DNA of 7,228 nucleotides, from NCBI GenBank assembly GCA_027484495.1, contig JAIXSW010000434.1, positions 1 through 7,228 on the forward strand, in the 5' to 3' direction. This DNA is from Gammaproteobacteria bacterium. GTDB lineage: Bacteria > Pseudomonadota > Gammaproteobacteria > Enterobacterales > Alteromonadaceae. Of the stretch, positions 6,668 to 7,228 are shown piece by piece. The position numbers and the translations under genes are program-made. The notes under the pieces are model-generated. The model saw only the letters and a program-made list of their open reading frames with translations. It ran no database searches and was not told where the DNA came from. The first letter of the stretch is position 1. Every line of letters starts with the position of its first letter.

Positions 6668-7042
6668 CTAGTCTGCACCGATCCGGGCCTTGATATCGTT
6701 AATCAGTGGAGATTGACCCATCCCATTGGTATTCGCCCAATTTTCCAGGTCTTCTGCCTGCAGTGATTTTGCCGGCATCTGCTTGACAAAAAATGAACCG
6801 ACTTCATAAGCGTCACTGCGCATAGCAAATTTAATCAGTGATTCTTTGTTGCACTGCACGGCATCATAGATTTTACGTAAGTTGATTTTATTGTCCGACA
6901 ACAGCTTACGGATGCGGTTTTTGTCGTCAGCTTTGGTGTATTCACACAGTGAGACACCCCATTGTTCCTGAGCTTGTGTCATCGGGGCGGTAAAAGCAGC
7001 CACAGATAAGAGTACAGCGGCGGTCAAAAATTTCTTCTGCAT
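6668..7042 (-). CDS. small exported protein of unknown function with two cysteines (possibly DUF3718)
   Basis: Predicted 124-residue protein. A typical Sec signal peptide (MQKK, then a hydrophobic stretch to about 20, TQA|QEQ cleavage near residue 24) leaves a mature part of about 100 residues destined for the periplasm. The mature protein has exactly two cysteines, Cys33 in VSLCEY and Cys64 in VQCNKES, 31 apart, which could form a disulphide. Between them is a charged helix-like segment. The SLC...CN pattern followed by a short hydrophobic LIKFA run resembles the DUF3718 family of gammaproteobacteria, but this is from memory and tentative; no function is assigned. AGAGG stands about 5 bases before the ATG. 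It is transcribed alone: its terminator precedes the H-NOX operon, so no functional link to NO sensing is implied. Confidence 0.8.
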   Translation of the reverse strand: MQKKFLTAAVLLSVAAFTAPMTQAQEQWGVSLCEYTKADDKNRIRKLLSDNKINLRKIYDAVQCNKESLIKFAMRSDAYEVGSFFVKQMPAKSLQAEDLENWANTNGMGQSPLINDIKARIGAD

Positions 7043-7087
7043 AACAACCTCTAGTCAACATCCATTCGGGGATCGAAGCATGCAACG

Positions 7088-7109
7088 CAATGCTTTGAGC
7101 AAAGTATTG
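7088..7109. repeat. inverted repeat upstream of the small exported-protein gene
   Basis: CAATGCTTT (7088-7096) and AAAGTATTG (7101-7109) form 9-base arms with one mismatch (a G-U pair in RNA) around GAGC. It overlaps the candidate -10 of the minus-strand gene, so it could be an operator or a leader hairpin; it has no T tract and is unlikely to be a terminator. Confidence 0.45.
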
Positions 7110-7130
7110 GTGGTTTATGCATATTGGCAA
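7101..7130 (-). promoter_or_regulatory. candidate promoter of the small exported-protein gene
   Basis: On the minus strand TTGCCA (7125-7130, five of six) and TACTTT (7101-7106, three of six) are 18 bases apart, implying a leader of about 50 bases before the start at 7042. Confidence 0.3.
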
Positions 7131-7225
7131 GCCTGACCAGCAGATTTTCTGGATTTTCGCGTGCGATTGCCGGAAAAAACCTCAAAATTCAGAAATTTAC
7201 AGCAACTGGCAAACATCAGGTTAAC

Positions 7226-7228
7226 ATG
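7226..7228 (+). other. possible start codon of a plus-strand gene running out of the window
   Basis: The window ends in ATG, preceded by AGG (7218-7220) at 5 bases, an acceptable ribosome site. Nothing of the coding region is visible, so this is only a possibility. The rest of 7131-7225 shows no gene. Confidence 0.25.

Overview
The window looks like ordinary chromosome of a marine or freshwater gammaproteobacterium, probably of the Alteromonadales/Chromatiales type (Rheinheimera- or Shewanella-like). This placement rests on protein style: an H-NOX/histidine-kinase pair of the Shewanella-Vibrio kind, a periplasmic M1 peptidase lipoprotein and a FIST protein. It is an inference, not a database result. 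Base composition is balanced and even, with no sign of mobile elements, phage, CRISPR or RNA genes.

Layout. A FIST-domain sensor gene (85-1323, +) converges on a secreted M1 metallopeptidase lipoprotein gene (1371-3077, -), with a hairpin terminator between them. The peptidase is divergent, across about 200 bp, from an exported gamma-glutamyltransferase-family gene (3281-5005, +). That gene converges on a two-gene minus-strand operon: H-NOX (5960-6511), then a soluble histidine kinase (5058-5963). The two overlap by 4 bases, and a near-perfect bidirectional terminator lies beyond the kinase. Upstream, and separated by its own terminator, is a small exported two-cysteine protein (6668-7042, -). 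The window ends on an ATG that may start a further plus-strand gene.

How the genes may work together. H-NOX with its adjacent kinase is a known nitric-oxide sensing module: haem-bound NO on H-NOX controls kinase autophosphorylation. No response regulator is encoded in the window, so the phosphate acceptor must lie elsewhere. The FIST protein belongs to the superfamily that includes the NO-sensing haemoprotein NosP, so two NO-sensor families may sit within about 5 kb of each other. FIST domains have also been proposed to bind amino acids. The GGT-family enzyme and the M1 peptidase could together degrade gamma-glutamyl peptides such as glutathione, and possibly S-nitrosoglutathione, in the periplasm. 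That would give a speculative metabolic link to NO sensing. The pieces are known families; the arrangement is what deserves attention.
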